Shown here: piece after piece, positions 8,882 to 17,496 of the stretch
Layout of the letters: each line of letters opens with the position of its first letter
Numbering within the stretch: the stretch's first letter is position 1
From: Stygiobacter electus
GTDB taxonomy: Bacteria > Bacteroidota > Ignavibacteria > Ignavibacteriales > Melioribacteraceae
DNA length: 64,000 nucleotides
Assembly (NCBI GenBank): GCA_029210465.1
Contig: JARGDL010000003.1
Coordinates: 124,001 to 188,000 of the forward strand
Direction of reading: 5' to 3'
Program-made: the position numbers and the translations under genes
Notes under the pieces: model-generated
Database searches by the model: none
What the model saw: the letters and a program-made list of their open reading frames with translations, nothing else
Told to the model about the DNA's origin: nothing

Positions 8882-9477
8882 AACGACCTCTGTGCTTTAC
8901 TTACTTCTAATAATTTTAATCGTGCGGCAAGCAGTAATTCACCTTTTGAAATATTTAATTGTTTTGAACTAAGTGCAATTTCTTTTTCGTTTTGTTTCAA
9001 TGTAATTGGATTGTCTTTTAGTTTTAATCTTATTTGTTTTTTCTTTTTATTAACAATCGAGCCGCCTATTTTTTCTTCTCTTAAAAGAACAATTCTTTCT
9101 TTGAATTTTTTAGTTGATTTTCTTTTCAACTGAAATAAGGTTCTCCTTAATAGAACAAATAATATAATTATCAGAGATAAAGAGAGATATATTTTATATT
9201 GTAATGGCAACGAAGCAAAAATTTTTGCAAACAAATCAACTTTTGCTGTGGGAGCATTTTTTGTATTTGCTTTTTCTATTTTTAATGAATTATTTTTATT
9301 TTCAATAGGTAATGCAATTTGTTGAATATATGATTTTTTCTTTATTGCTTCTTTAATTTGTTGCTGTACTATTGCTTTTATATCAACCGAATCAGTTGGT
9401 GCAAAATTCAATGTATCAATCGTTTGGGCAAAAGTAGATAATGTTAAAAACAAAATTATTATTAAGTACTTTTTCAT
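8878..9477 (-). CDS. Unknown signal-peptide and single-helix membrane protein
   Basis: I do not recognise this 199-residue protein. It has a signal peptide ending near FAQ (about residue 18), a short periplasmic part (to about 93), one hydrophobic helix (about 95-112, LSLSLIIILFVLLRR) and a basic cytoplasmic tail. The tail ends in GELLLAARLKLLEVSK. It is translationally coupled on both sides (overlaps with flgF and the pseudo-kinase gene), so it is made with flagellar proteins. A link between the membrane and the regulatory module upstream is conceivable but is only inference from position. Confidence 0.6.
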   Translation of the reverse strand: MKKYLIIILFLTLSTFAQTIDTLNFAPTDSVDIKAIVQQQIKEAIKKKSYIQQIALPIENKNNSLKIEKANTKNAPTAKVDLFAKIFASLPLQYKIYLSLSLIIILFVLLRRTLFQLKRKSTKKFKERIVLLREEKIGGSIVNKKKKQIRLKLKDNPITLKQNEKEIALSSKQLNISKGELLLAARLKLLEVSKAQRSL

Positions 9478-10772
9478 AATGCTAATTTCCTTTTAAGTGG
9501 AAATATTAAATGTATAATTGTTCCCTTTAAAGGTAATGATGATATTTCTGCAACACCTTCATTCTTTTTCATTAATTCATTAATTAAGTTGACAGTAACA
9601 TTAGTTTTAGCATCGTTTCCAATTGTTTCTGTTGTAAAAACTGAGAGTACAACTTTTTCTTTAATTAATTTCGTTTGAATTATAAATCCACCACCATTTT
9701 TGGAAACTGATTTAAGTAGCGAGAAAATGCTGGTTAACATTTGTTTTATTTCATTAGCGTCAGCAAGAATCGGAGGAAGATTGTCTTCTAAATCGAGTTC
9801 GCAATCAAGACCAAGATTTTGAAGCGTCATATTGATAATATTTCTAAACTCTTTTACAATTTTATTTATATAACAAGGTTGAACAGCACTATTTTTAGGT
9901 TTATTTAAACTTGCAAACTTCGTTAGACGATTTGTTAATTCGTTTACTTTGCCAACTTGTTTTTTAATTTTTTGAGTTATTTCTTTATCAACATTTTGAT
10001 AATCAGTTTCGATTAATTCAGATAAAGAAAGTATTACTTGTAATGGTTCGCCAATTTCTTCCAAAATTCCTTCGGCTAAATTTCCAATTGCATAAGTATC
10101 AAAATCATTTTGAATCTTCGATTGATAAACTTGTAACTCTTGATAAAGTTTATTGATAGAATTTTTTTGTCTCAAAGAAATTATAATTGGAACTACAATT
10201 CCAAGAATAATTTGAATAGCTTTATTTTCAATTGAATCTTCCTGGATTTTTACCAATGAAGAATAAACCGAAAGTACACCAAAGTTTGATCTTGAATCAT
10301 AAACTGGAAAAATTATTTGATTGATTTTACTTCCATTAATTGTGTATGAAGATAAATCCGGAATTATTGTGGCTTTCTTTGTTTCAAAAATCCAATCAAG
10401 AATTCCATCCTTATAAGCTTTATTTACAGAATTAATGTGAACAGGATTTGCTTCTTTATTAATTGGAATTAAGTGCCTGTTGTTTTCATTAAAAATAAAT
10501 AACTCAACTTCTTTAGAATTAATAATTCGTTTTACAAAATCTTTTGTTACGGTATGGATTTCCAAAAGATTTTTTGCATTCTGAATTTTTCTCTGAAAAG
10601 AGGAAATGTTTTGAATAAAGAAACTATACTTTTCTAAGATTTGATTTTGTGTCCGATGATCTTCAAAGCTAATTAATCTCAAATCTCCTTTTGTTTCAGA
10701 GTTTTTCGTAAAATATTGAAGCGATTTATGAAACGATTCAAATCTTTGTGTATTTTCTTTTATTAGTCTCAT
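9474..10772 (-). CDS. GAF-domain degenerate histidine kinase (pseudo-kinase)
   Basis: A 432-residue cytoplasmic protein with a GAF-like domain (about 65-205) followed by a two-component kinase core. The dimerisation helix reads EGILEEIGEPLQVIL where active kinases have a His: Glu238 stands in the phospho-acceptor position. The N-box helix (about 330-350, EIKQMLTSIFSLLKS) lacks the conserved Asn, and the glycine-rich ATP loops are poorly kept. It is therefore probably not an active autokinase. It may instead be a scaffold, a phosphatase or an allosteric partner. It is coupled to an HDOD gene upstream, in the operon headed by fliA. Confidence 0.75.
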   Translation of the reverse strand: MRLIKENTQRFESFHKSLQYFTKNSETKGDLRLISFEDHRTQNQILEKYSFFIQNISSFQRKIQNAKNLLEIHTVTKDFVKRIINSKEVELFIFNENNRHLIPINKEANPVHINSVNKAYKDGILDWIFETKKATIIPDLSSYTINGSKINQIIFPVYDSRSNFGVLSVYSSLVKIQEDSIENKAIQIILGIVVPIIISLRQKNSINKLYQELQVYQSKIQNDFDTYAIGNLAEGILEEIGEPLQVILSLSELIETDYQNVDKEITQKIKKQVGKVNELTNRLTKFASLNKPKNSAVQPCYINKIVKEFRNIINMTLQNLGLDCELDLEDNLPPILADANEIKQMLTSIFSLLKSVSKNGGGFIIQTKLIKEKVVLSVFTTETIGNDAKTNVTVNLINELMKKNEGVAEISSLPLKGTIIHLIFPLKRKLAL

Positions 10773-11650
10773 ACTAAATACTTTAATGATTCCATTTGTT
10801 GTTTTAATGGTTCACGATAATTTTCAATAAATTGAGAAAGCTCAGTTAAATCTTTTACATGTAAAATTGAAAGCACATTATTACTAATTGAAGTTTTGTC
10901 ATCAAGTTTAAGTTCGCCCATTTTTAGCATTTGTGTCATATAATCAGCAAGATGAACAACAGAAGTAAGTGTTGGAACTGTATTAGATTTTTCGGGAGTG
11001 TGATGATACTTTACAATTTCAGTGATTGTATCAGGAATATTCCATGACTTTAATAAAATTTCTCCCACATCTCCATGTGTTAAGCCAAGAACTTGAAGTT
11101 CGGCTTCACCATAACTGGCTCCAGAATTTACTAAATCATGAATTGCAACTAAATCTGAATGCATAAAGCGATGAACAACTGAAATTCCCAGATCGTGTAG
11201 TAATCCTGCAATGAATGCTTCGCTATGTTTTTCAAGACCAATATCCATTGCAAGTTTTTTTGCAATAGTTGCAGTAAGATAAGAATGCATCCAAAATTCT
11301 TTTTGATCAAGATATTGATCACTTTTATTTTTCATAGATTCCATCATAGAAAGTGCCGAAACAATATTTCTAATTTCATCGTAGCCTAATATCATTATTG
11401 CAAATTCAATTGATGAAACTCTTTTTGACAAGCCGTAAAAAGGTGAGTTAGCTATTGTCAAAATTTTTAGAACAACACTTTGATCTTTTGCAATTGCTTT
11501 TGCAAGTGAATGTGGACTTGTATTAATGTCATTCAATAACTGAAGAACTTCTTGTAATATTTTGGGAAGAGGGGCAAGAGTATTTACTTTTTTAAGTATT
11601 AACTCTGTTCTTTCTCTTTTGGGGTTTAAGTCTGTAATTATTGCTGTCAT
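10769..11650 (-). CDS. HDOD-domain signalling protein 2
   Basis: A 293-residue HDOD protein (about 20-220: KDQSVVLKILTIANSPFYG, SSIEFAIMILGY). It keeps several HD-superfamily residues (LLHDLG, then KYHHTP), so metal binding is not excluded, although HDOD proteins are usually thought to be non-catalytic regulators. It is a clear paralogue of the next upstream gene, 6 bp away. The position downstream of fliA suggests control of flagellar output or of cyclic-di-GMP signalling. The exact role is not known. Confidence 0.85.
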   Translation of the reverse strand: MTAIITDLNPKRERTELILKKVNTLAPLPKILQEVLQLLNDINTSPHSLAKAIAKDQSVVLKILTIANSPFYGLSKRVSSIEFAIMILGYDEIRNIVSALSMMESMKNKSDQYLDQKEFWMHSYLTATIAKKLAMDIGLEKHSEAFIAGLLHDLGISVVHRFMHSDLVAIHDLVNSGASYGEAELQVLGLTHGDVGEILLKSWNIPDTITEIVKYHHTPEKSNTVPTLTSVVHLADYMTQMLKMGELKLDDKTSISNNVLSILHVKDLTELSQFIENYREPLKQQMESLKYLV

Positions 11651-11656
11651 AACAAC

Positions 11657-12541
11657 TCACATTAATTTGTTTTCAATTAAATTTTCTAAGTTACTTTTGA
11701 AAAGCGGTTCATAAGATTGAATAAATCCTTCAAGATAATCTATATTACCAAAGCCAAGAATATCAATAACGTTTTCATCAAACTCATAATTGTTATCCCA
11801 TTCGAAAGAACCAATCTGTAATTTTTGTGTCATGTAATCTGCTAAATGAATTAAAGATGATAACACTTTTCCATTTTCTGCTAATGATGGTTTATGGTGA
11901 TATAAAACGGCTTCAATTATGTATGGAGGAAAATTCCACTTTTCTAGTAAAAACTCTGCAATATCCTGATGAGTAAATTCTAAAATTTGTTCTTCAGCAT
12001 TTATATGTCTTAGTTGTTGTTCATTTACTAAATTATAAATTTTTAAGAAGTCGCTGTTCATATATCTATTTAGAACTGCCAAACCCAAATCATGTAATAA
12101 ACCTGCTGTAAAAACTTCTCCAGATTTTGGGTAGCGTAAATCATCAGCAATTCTTTTTGCGGCAGTTGCAGTAATTAAGGAATGAAGCCAATAATTCGTA
12201 TGATTCCAAGTTGAGGTATTTCTATTTTTAAAAGCATCAACTAATGAAAGTGCTACAAGTATATTTTTTATATGCTCAAAACCAATTATTACAACAGCAA
12301 ATTCAATTGTAGAAACTCTTCGTGGTAATCCATAAAGAGGTGAATTAGCAACAGCAAGAATTTTTGCTACAATTGCTTGATCCTTTGAAATTACTTTACA
12401 AAGATCATTTGCACTTGTTCTTTCATTATCTAAAAGAGCTGATACTTCTGTTATAATTTGTGGAACTGATGGTAGTGTTCCAATTGCAGAGAGTTGTTTT
12501 TTAATTCTCTCTTTGGTTTCAGGATTTTTTATTTCAAGCAT
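11657..12541 (-). CDS. HDOD-domain signalling protein 1
   Basis: A 294-residue HDOD protein, closely related along its whole length to the adjacent downstream gene: same block order LPSVPQIITEV, KDQAIVAKILAVANSPLYG, STIEFAVVIIGF, AGLLHDLG, LYHHKP, HLADYM. The pair looks like a tandem duplication. It begins 8 nt inside the end of fliA, so it is translated with the sigma factor. Related regulators sit in other flagellar and chemotaxis clusters, where they influence motility. Function here is inferred from position. Confidence 0.85.
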   Translation of the reverse strand: MLEIKNPETKERIKKQLSAIGTLPSVPQIITEVSALLDNERTSANDLCKVISKDQAIVAKILAVANSPLYGLPRRVSTIEFAVVIIGFEHIKNILVALSLVDAFKNRNTSTWNHTNYWLHSLITATAAKRIADDLRYPKSGEVFTAGLLHDLGLAVLNRYMNSDFLKIYNLVNEQQLRHINAEEQILEFTHQDIAEFLLEKWNFPPYIIEAVLYHHKPSLAENGKVLSSLIHLADYMTQKLQIGSFEWDNNYEFDENVIDILGFGNIDYLEGFIQSYEPLFKSNLENLIENKLM

Positions 12542-13166
12542 TATACTTAGCCAATTTATGTTTTAAATTTTCAATTATTTGTGAATGAATTTGCGAAACA
12601 CGTGAGACTGTAATATTTAATACTTGAGCTATTTCTTTATAATTCAAATCTTCATAATAATACAAGCTGAGTACTGTTTTTTCTTTTTCACCAAGCTCTT
12701 TAATAAGTTCAAGAAGTTTTTCCTTTAAATCTTTTTTTTCTAAAACTGTACTTGGTTCATCTTCGTCATTAGGAAGCATTTCATACAACTGCATTCCTTC
12801 ATCATCACCCAAAGAATGATTGACAGATAAATTTGAAGTTGGAAACATTGTACTCATTTCACCTTCTAAAACTGGTTCCGGTTTTTCGGTGTACTTTCGA
12901 AGTTCATCATAAATTTTTCCACGTATTCTTTGAATAGCATAAGTCTCAAACTTAGTACCATAGTCCGGATCAAAACGATCAATTGCTTCGCTCAATCCTT
13001 CAATTCCGAATTGAAAATAATCGCGGCGATCTAATAATCCATTATTAAGTAAATTTGTTCTATGAATTACATAATGAACAAGATTTACATAGTTCATCAC
13101 AATTTGTTTTTTCAATTCCGGAGTAGGATTTTTTTTATACGAAGCCCAAAGATTTGAATTATTCAT
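12534..13166 (-). CDS. fliA: Flagellar RNA polymerase sigma-28 factor FliA
   Basis: Sigma factor of the FliA/WhiG group for late flagellar genes. It has 210 residues, with region 2 near 20-90 (VNLVHYVIHR, FGIEGLSEAIDRFDPDYGTKFETYA) and region 4 at the C-terminus (LNYKEIAQVLNITVSRVSQIH). It overlaps the small membrane protein gene upstream and the first HDOD gene downstream by 8 nt each. A sigma-54 type promoter at 13422-13437 would drive it. No anti-sigma FlgM gene is seen in this window. Confidence 0.95.
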   Translation of the reverse strand: MNNSNLWASYKKNPTPELKKQIVMNYVNLVHYVIHRTNLLNNGLLDRRDYFQFGIEGLSEAIDRFDPDYGTKFETYAIQRIRGKIYDELRKYTEKPEPVLEGEMSTMFPTSNLSVNHSLGDDEGMQLYEMLPNDEDEPSTVLEKKDLKEKLLELIKELGEKEKTVLSLYYYEDLNYKEIAQVLNITVSRVSQIHSQIIENLKHKLAKYNA

Positions 13167-13404
13167 GTTTCTTATTTCCTACTGTTTGTTCTGTCATACT
13201 TTCTAATCGATCGAGTGAATTTTTATTTATTGCTTTAATTAATCCAATAACTATCAAACTCAACATTGTTGTAAGCAGTATAAAAATGGCAAATGAATTG
13301 AGCAGAACTTTTTCAATGGGTAACCCTTTTTGAGTGAAAAATATTATAGAAAAGAAAAACACTAAAAGACCAAAGTTTAAGATTATTTTGTTCATTTCTG
13401 TCAA
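13159..13404 (-). CDS. Small two-helix membrane protein ahead of fliA
   Basis: An 81-residue protein with two hydrophobic helices (about 7-24 and 36-55) and a short charged tail. I do not recognise a family. It is the first gene of the unit that contains fliA, with its ATG about 18 bp from the -12 element of a sigma-54 promoter, and it overlaps fliA by 8 nt. Consistent spacing and overlap argue for a real gene. Confidence 0.65.
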   Translation of the reverse strand: MTEMNKIILNFGLLVFFFSIIFFTQKGLPIEKVLLNSFAIFILLTTMLSLIVIGLIKAINKNSLDRLESMTEQTVGNKKHE

Positions 13405-13421
13405 TTTTTTTTATAGAATAT

Positions 13422-13437
13422 TGCAAACCTTATACCA
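13422..13437 (-). promoter_or_regulatory. Sigma-54 promoter of the fliA operon
   Basis: On the minus strand the site reads TGGTATAAGGTTTGCA, matching the -24/-12 consensus with GG and GC exactly 10 nt apart. Predicted start near 13412, giving an 8-nt leader before the ATG at 13404. The upstream element at 13519-13535 supports it. Confidence 0.8.
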
Positions 13438-13500
13438 CTGAAAAACTTCAATAATTGCTTGTAAATAATTGATTTTTAGAACTTTTTTTTAGGAGTAATT

Positions 13501-14343
13501 TCAGCGTGAAATTTTGGATTGGTTATTATTAGCCACTTGAGCGAATTCAATAAATTTTTTGGATATGTCTATAATTTCGTTTGCTGCTTTTGATTCAGAA
13601 CTATTTTCGATAAGTAGCTCTTGATTAACTATTGATTGGTGAACTAAAATATCAAAAGAAATAGTTCCAAGTTTTGTTGGTTCATCATTAAGAAAGTGTT
13701 TACAAGCGGCAGATAAATTTTGGAATGAATTTTCACCTTCATCTTTACTTGTACATTTATTTACTACAACAAATTTTTGTATAGAAAAATTTTCTGAAAT
13801 TAATAGCTTAGTTAGAACGTAAGCATCCATTATAGCTGTTGGTTCTGGTGTTGTAATTAAAATTAAAAAATCAGAATTAATTAATTGACGCAATGTTAAT
13901 TCATTAGCACCCGCCGCAGAATCAATTACTATGAAATCATACTGACTTGTTATTTTGTTTAATGAGACAAAGAAATAATCAATAATTTCTTTACTTAGTT
14001 TTGGGAAGAATTCATTACCTGAATCTCCATAAATCAAATGTAAGTTTTGCGAATATAGTTGAATTATTTCTTCAATAGATTTCTTTTGTTCAAAAAATTC
14101 TGATAACGCATTTTCACTTTTTTGATTTAATACAATATTTAAATTGGATAAATTAAAATCGAAATCAATTAATAAAATTTTTTTCCCTTCTTTTGAAAGT
14201 GAATATGCAAAATTAGAGGCGAAAAAAGTTTTCCCTGTTCCTCCTTTTCCAGAGGCTACAGAAATTACTTTTGCGTTGTTAGTTCTCTTCTCTTTCTTTT
14301 CAAGTTGCAAAAGTTCAATTAGTCTTGCTGTTTGATTATTCAT
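13501..14343 (-). CDS. flhG: Flagellar number regulator FlhG (MinD-type ATPase)
   Basis: MinD/ParA-type ATPase that limits flagellar number with FlhF. 280 residues. Deviant Walker A ASGKGGTGKTFFASN at about 31-45, Walker B-like FIVIDSAAG, and a C-terminal amphipathic stretch for membrane contact. The N-terminus (NQTARLIELL) resembles the DQAxxLR motif by which FlhG stimulates FlhF. It overlaps flhF by 4 nt. Its 3' end carries the putative activator site 13519-13535 of the downstream operon. Confidence 0.92.
   Translation of the reverse strand: MNNQTARLIELLQLEKKEKRTNNAKVISVASGKGGTGKTFFASNFAYSLSKEGKKILLIDFDFNLSNLNIVLNQKSENALSEFFEQKKSIEEIIQLYSQNLHLIYGDSGNEFFPKLSKEIIDYFFVSLNKITSQYDFIVIDSAAGANELTLRQLINSDFLILITTPEPTAIMDAYVLTKLLISENFSIQKFVVVNKCTSKDEGENSFQNLSAACKHFLNDEPTKLGTISFDILVHQSIVNQELLIENSSESKAANEIIDISKKFIEFAQVANNNQSKISR
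13519..13535. promoter_or_regulatory. Putative activator-binding element of the fliA operon
   Basis: TTGGTTATTATTAGCCA, a partial 17-bp inverted repeat matching the element upstream of flgB and fliL. It is centred about 115 bp upstream of the predicted sigma-54 start and lies inside the 3' end of flhG. Confidence 0.55.
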
Positions 14344-15446
14344 TTATAAAGTTTACCACTATAAATTAAATTTGCAAGAAATGATGGATTAACACTCAAT
14401 ATATCATCAGGAATAACTTGCCCATTTGTTAAAAACATTATTGGCATATCATGGTTTACCGAGATATTCAAAATGTTACCATATGCAACTGCTTCATCAA
14501 CTTTTGAAAATATTACAGAATTATAATTTAACGGCTTAAATTTTTCCGCAACGTCATTAAGCGTTTTTGTAGAACTAGTTGAATTAAGGACTAAAATAGT
14601 TTCATCAATTTCAGCCGCATCTAAAAATTTTTTAATCGAGTCCAGACTTTCTTTTGCTTTTTGGTTTCTGCCAACTGTATCAATGAATACTAAATCTTTG
14701 CCTTTAAATTTTTTAAGTAGTTTTGGCATTTCTTCAGGTTGATAAGCAACCGCCATTTCAATATCACTTATTTCAGAAAATATTCTTAATTGATCTATTG
14801 CGCCAAGTCGATAAGTATCAATTGAAATTAATCCAACTTTTAGCTTGTGAATTATTTTTGATACAATAGCAAGTTTTGCAATACAGGTTGTTTTTCCAAC
14901 GCCGGTTGGTCCAACTAAAGCAATTTTTGTCAATTTATTTTTACTTACTTTGAAATTTGTAGTTTTAATCATCGAGGCTATAGTTGATAGCAAATAGTTT
15001 TCAAGAGTTGAACTTTCAATAAAACTTACCGAATCATTCAGATGTTTTGACAATGTTTTAATTATACTTTTTTGTACTTCATTTTCCCGAAGCTTTTCTA
15101 AAATTTCTTCAATTTCTTTTTCAAATTTATTTGATAAAAAAGGTTCTGGTTTTTTCTTCTCATTTTGTTTTTTGAATTCATTTTTAGGTTCTTCGTAAAT
15201 TTTTTTTGAGATTTTTTCTAATTCAGTTTTATAATCTTCAATTGTAGATTTCGATTGTTCTTTAGTTAACTTTTCTTTTAATGGTTGATCAATACCAGCT
15301 GTTATTTCATACATTTTTTTCATTCCAAATCTTTTATCACCTTCAATAACGCGAGTACCTAAAATAATAGCTTCGCCGCCAAGCTCATTTTTCATTTGTT
15401 GTGTTGCTTCTTTTAAAGTTGGAGCCACATATTTTTTAATTTGCAT
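14340..15446 (-). CDS. flhF: Flagellar placement GTPase FlhF
   Basis: SRP-family GTPase that fixes where the flagellum is built. Short N-terminal basic domain (QIKKYVAPTLKEATQQMKNE), a variable linker, then the NG domain: G1 ALVGPTGVGKTTCIAKLA, SIDTYRLGAIDQLR, and G3 DTVGRNQ (Val where most have Ala). The frame extends 7 codons upstream, but the ATG at 15446 has a GAGG 6 nt before it and is preferred (368 residues). It overlaps flhA by 11 nt. Confidence 0.94.
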   Translation of the reverse strand: MQIKKYVAPTLKEATQQMKNELGGEAIILGTRVIEGDKRFGMKKMYEITAGIDQPLKEKLTKEQSKSTIEDYKTELEKISKKIYEEPKNEFKKQNEKKKPEPFLSNKFEKEIEEILEKLRENEVQKSIIKTLSKHLNDSVSFIESSTLENYLLSTIASMIKTTNFKVSKNKLTKIALVGPTGVGKTTCIAKLAIVSKIIHKLKVGLISIDTYRLGAIDQLRIFSEISDIEMAVAYQPEEMPKLLKKFKGKDLVFIDTVGRNQKAKESLDSIKKFLDAAEIDETILVLNSTSSTKTLNDVAEKFKPLNYNSVIFSKVDEAVAYGNILNISVNHDMPIMFLTNGQVIPDDILSVNPSFLANLIYSGKLYK

Positions 15447-17493
15447 TTTGAACCTCGATCTTTCCAATAAATTCTAATTCAACATTTGCTGGTAATTCCG
15501 AAAATGAAAGAATTACCAATTCAGGGAAACTGCTATTTATTAACCTATAAAAATATGGACGAATGGTTGCCGATGTAACAATTATTGGTTGATAACCTAA
15601 TGAGTTAAATTTTTCTATTGTGTTTTTAAGTTGTGTATTTAATTCTCGTAAAACATTTGGATGAAGACCAAGTGTAACAATATTATCTTTTTGAGCTTGC
15701 AAAGATTTGGTTATAGCCATTTCAAGATTTTCACTTAATGCTGCTGCGTGGATTATTCCATTATGATCTTTGTAAAGATTTGCAATTGTTTCACCAATTG
15801 TATGACGAACATATTCAGTTAATACATCAACATTTTTAGTTGTCTTTGAATAATCAATTAACGCTTCACAAATTTGAACAAAATCTTTAATTGGTATTCC
15901 TTCTCTCAACAAATTTTGTAATACTTTTTGAATTGTTCCTAAACTCAAAATATCTGGATTAATTTCTTCAACAACAGCGGGATATTCTTTTTTAAGATTT
16001 TCTAATAATTGTTTCACATCTTGACGAGTTAAAATTTTATCAAAATTTCTTTTCAAAACTTCTTGAAGATGAGTAGTCATAACAGAAATAGAATCAACTA
16101 CAGTAAAACCGAGCATTTCTGCTTTTTCTTTTTCTTCGAATGTAATCCAATAACTTTGCATTCCAAAAGCCGGGTCTGTCGTTGGTAATCCATCTATTTG
16201 TTGGTCAGATATGTTTGGATTCATTGCAAGTAATCTATCAGGATAAATTTCATAACTTGCGACTACATTCCCCTTAATTTTAATAATATATTCATTAGGA
16301 GAAAGTTGAAGATTATCTCTAACACGAACCGGTGGAATTAAAACACCATATTCTAATGCAATTAATTTTCTAGTTGAAGCTATTTTCTGGAATAAATTTC
16401 CTCCCTGTTTTTCATCAACTAAACTAATTAATCCATATCCAATTTCAACTTCAATTGGATCAACTTGTAAATATTGTTCAACTTTTTCTTCTGGTTGTTC
16501 TGGTGTTTCAGATTCTTCTGTTATAGTAGTTTCAGTTGGAGGCAAAATTTGTTTATTCTTTTTAACAAAATATGAAATTGTACCAAGTGCTAAACTTAAA
16601 AATATAAATGGAAAAGTTGGCATTCCGGGAATAAAAGCAAACATGAAAGATGCACCTGAAACTGTTCCTAACACTCTTGGATTAGAAAACAATTGAGTTC
16701 TCATTTGCATATCCAAAGCAGTTCCAGAAGCACTTCTTGTAACTACTAAACCAGCCGCAGTTGAAATCAACAAAGCAGGAATTTGAGAAACAAGTCCATC
16801 ACCAATTGTTAATATCGTATAATTTTGAAGAGCATCACTAAAGGACATTCCTTTTTGAGCAACACCAATTATAAATCCACCTAAAATATTTATGCCATTA
16901 ATAACTAAACCAGCGATTGCATCACCTTTTACAAATTTACTTGCACCATCCATTGCACCGTAAAATTCTGCTTCGCGTGAAATTAGTTCTCTTCTTTTTC
17001 TTGCTTCAGATTCCGTTATTAATCCGGTGTTTAAATCAGCATCAATTGCCATTTGTTTACCGGGCATTGCATCAAGAGTAAAGCGAGCGGCAACTTCTGA
17101 AATTCTACCTGAACCTTTTACAATTACTATGAATTGAATAACAACAAGAATTATAAATACGATAAATCCTACGACATAATTTCCGCCAACGACAAACGTT
17201 CCAAATGCTTCGATTACATGACCAGCATAACCTTCAATTAAAATTAATCTTGTTGAACTTATATTTAATCCAAGACGGAATAATGTTGTAACCAACAGTA
17301 AACCGGGGAAAACTGAAATATCCAAAGGCGTGTTAATATAAAGTGAAACGATTAAAATAAGAACCGAGAGTGTTATGTTTAAAGCTAAAAGAAAATCTAA
17401 AATAGTTGCTGGTAGAGGAATTAACATTAATCCCAACATTAATATTAAACCAACAGCTAAAATTACGTCACTATTTCTACCGAATGTTTTCAT
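15436..17493 (-). CDS. flhA: Flagellar export gate protein FlhA
   Basis: Large export-gate component, 685 residues as usual. The N-terminal 310 residues hold about eight membrane helices and the FHIPEP-family block (SEVAARFTLDAMPGKQMAIDADLN). The C-terminal cytoplasmic domain docks chaperone-substrate complexes. It lies 3 bp after flhB and overlaps flhF by 11 nt. Confidence 0.97.
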   Translation of the reverse strand: MKTFGRNSDVILAVGLILMLGLMLIPLPATILDFLLALNITLSVLILIVSLYINTPLDISVFPGLLLVTTLFRLGLNISSTRLILIEGYAGHVIEAFGTFVVGGNYVVGFIVFIILVVIQFIVIVKGSGRISEVAARFTLDAMPGKQMAIDADLNTGLITESEARKRRELISREAEFYGAMDGASKFVKGDAIAGLVINGINILGGFIIGVAQKGMSFSDALQNYTILTIGDGLVSQIPALLISTAAGLVVTRSASGTALDMQMRTQLFSNPRVLGTVSGASFMFAFIPGMPTFPFIFLSLALGTISYFVKKNKQILPPTETTITEESETPEQPEEKVEQYLQVDPIEVEIGYGLISLVDEKQGGNLFQKIASTRKLIALEYGVLIPPVRVRDNLQLSPNEYIIKIKGNVVASYEIYPDRLLAMNPNISDQQIDGLPTTDPAFGMQSYWITFEEKEKAEMLGFTVVDSISVMTTHLQEVLKRNFDKILTRQDVKQLLENLKKEYPAVVEEINPDILSLGTIQKVLQNLLREGIPIKDFVQICEALIDYSKTTKNVDVLTEYVRHTIGETIANLYKDHNGIIHAAALSENLEMAITKSLQAQKDNIVTLGLHPNVLRELNTQLKNTIEKFNSLGYQPIIVTSATIRPYFYRLINSSFPELVILSFSELPANVELEFIGKIEVQNAN

Positions 17494-17496
17494 CTT

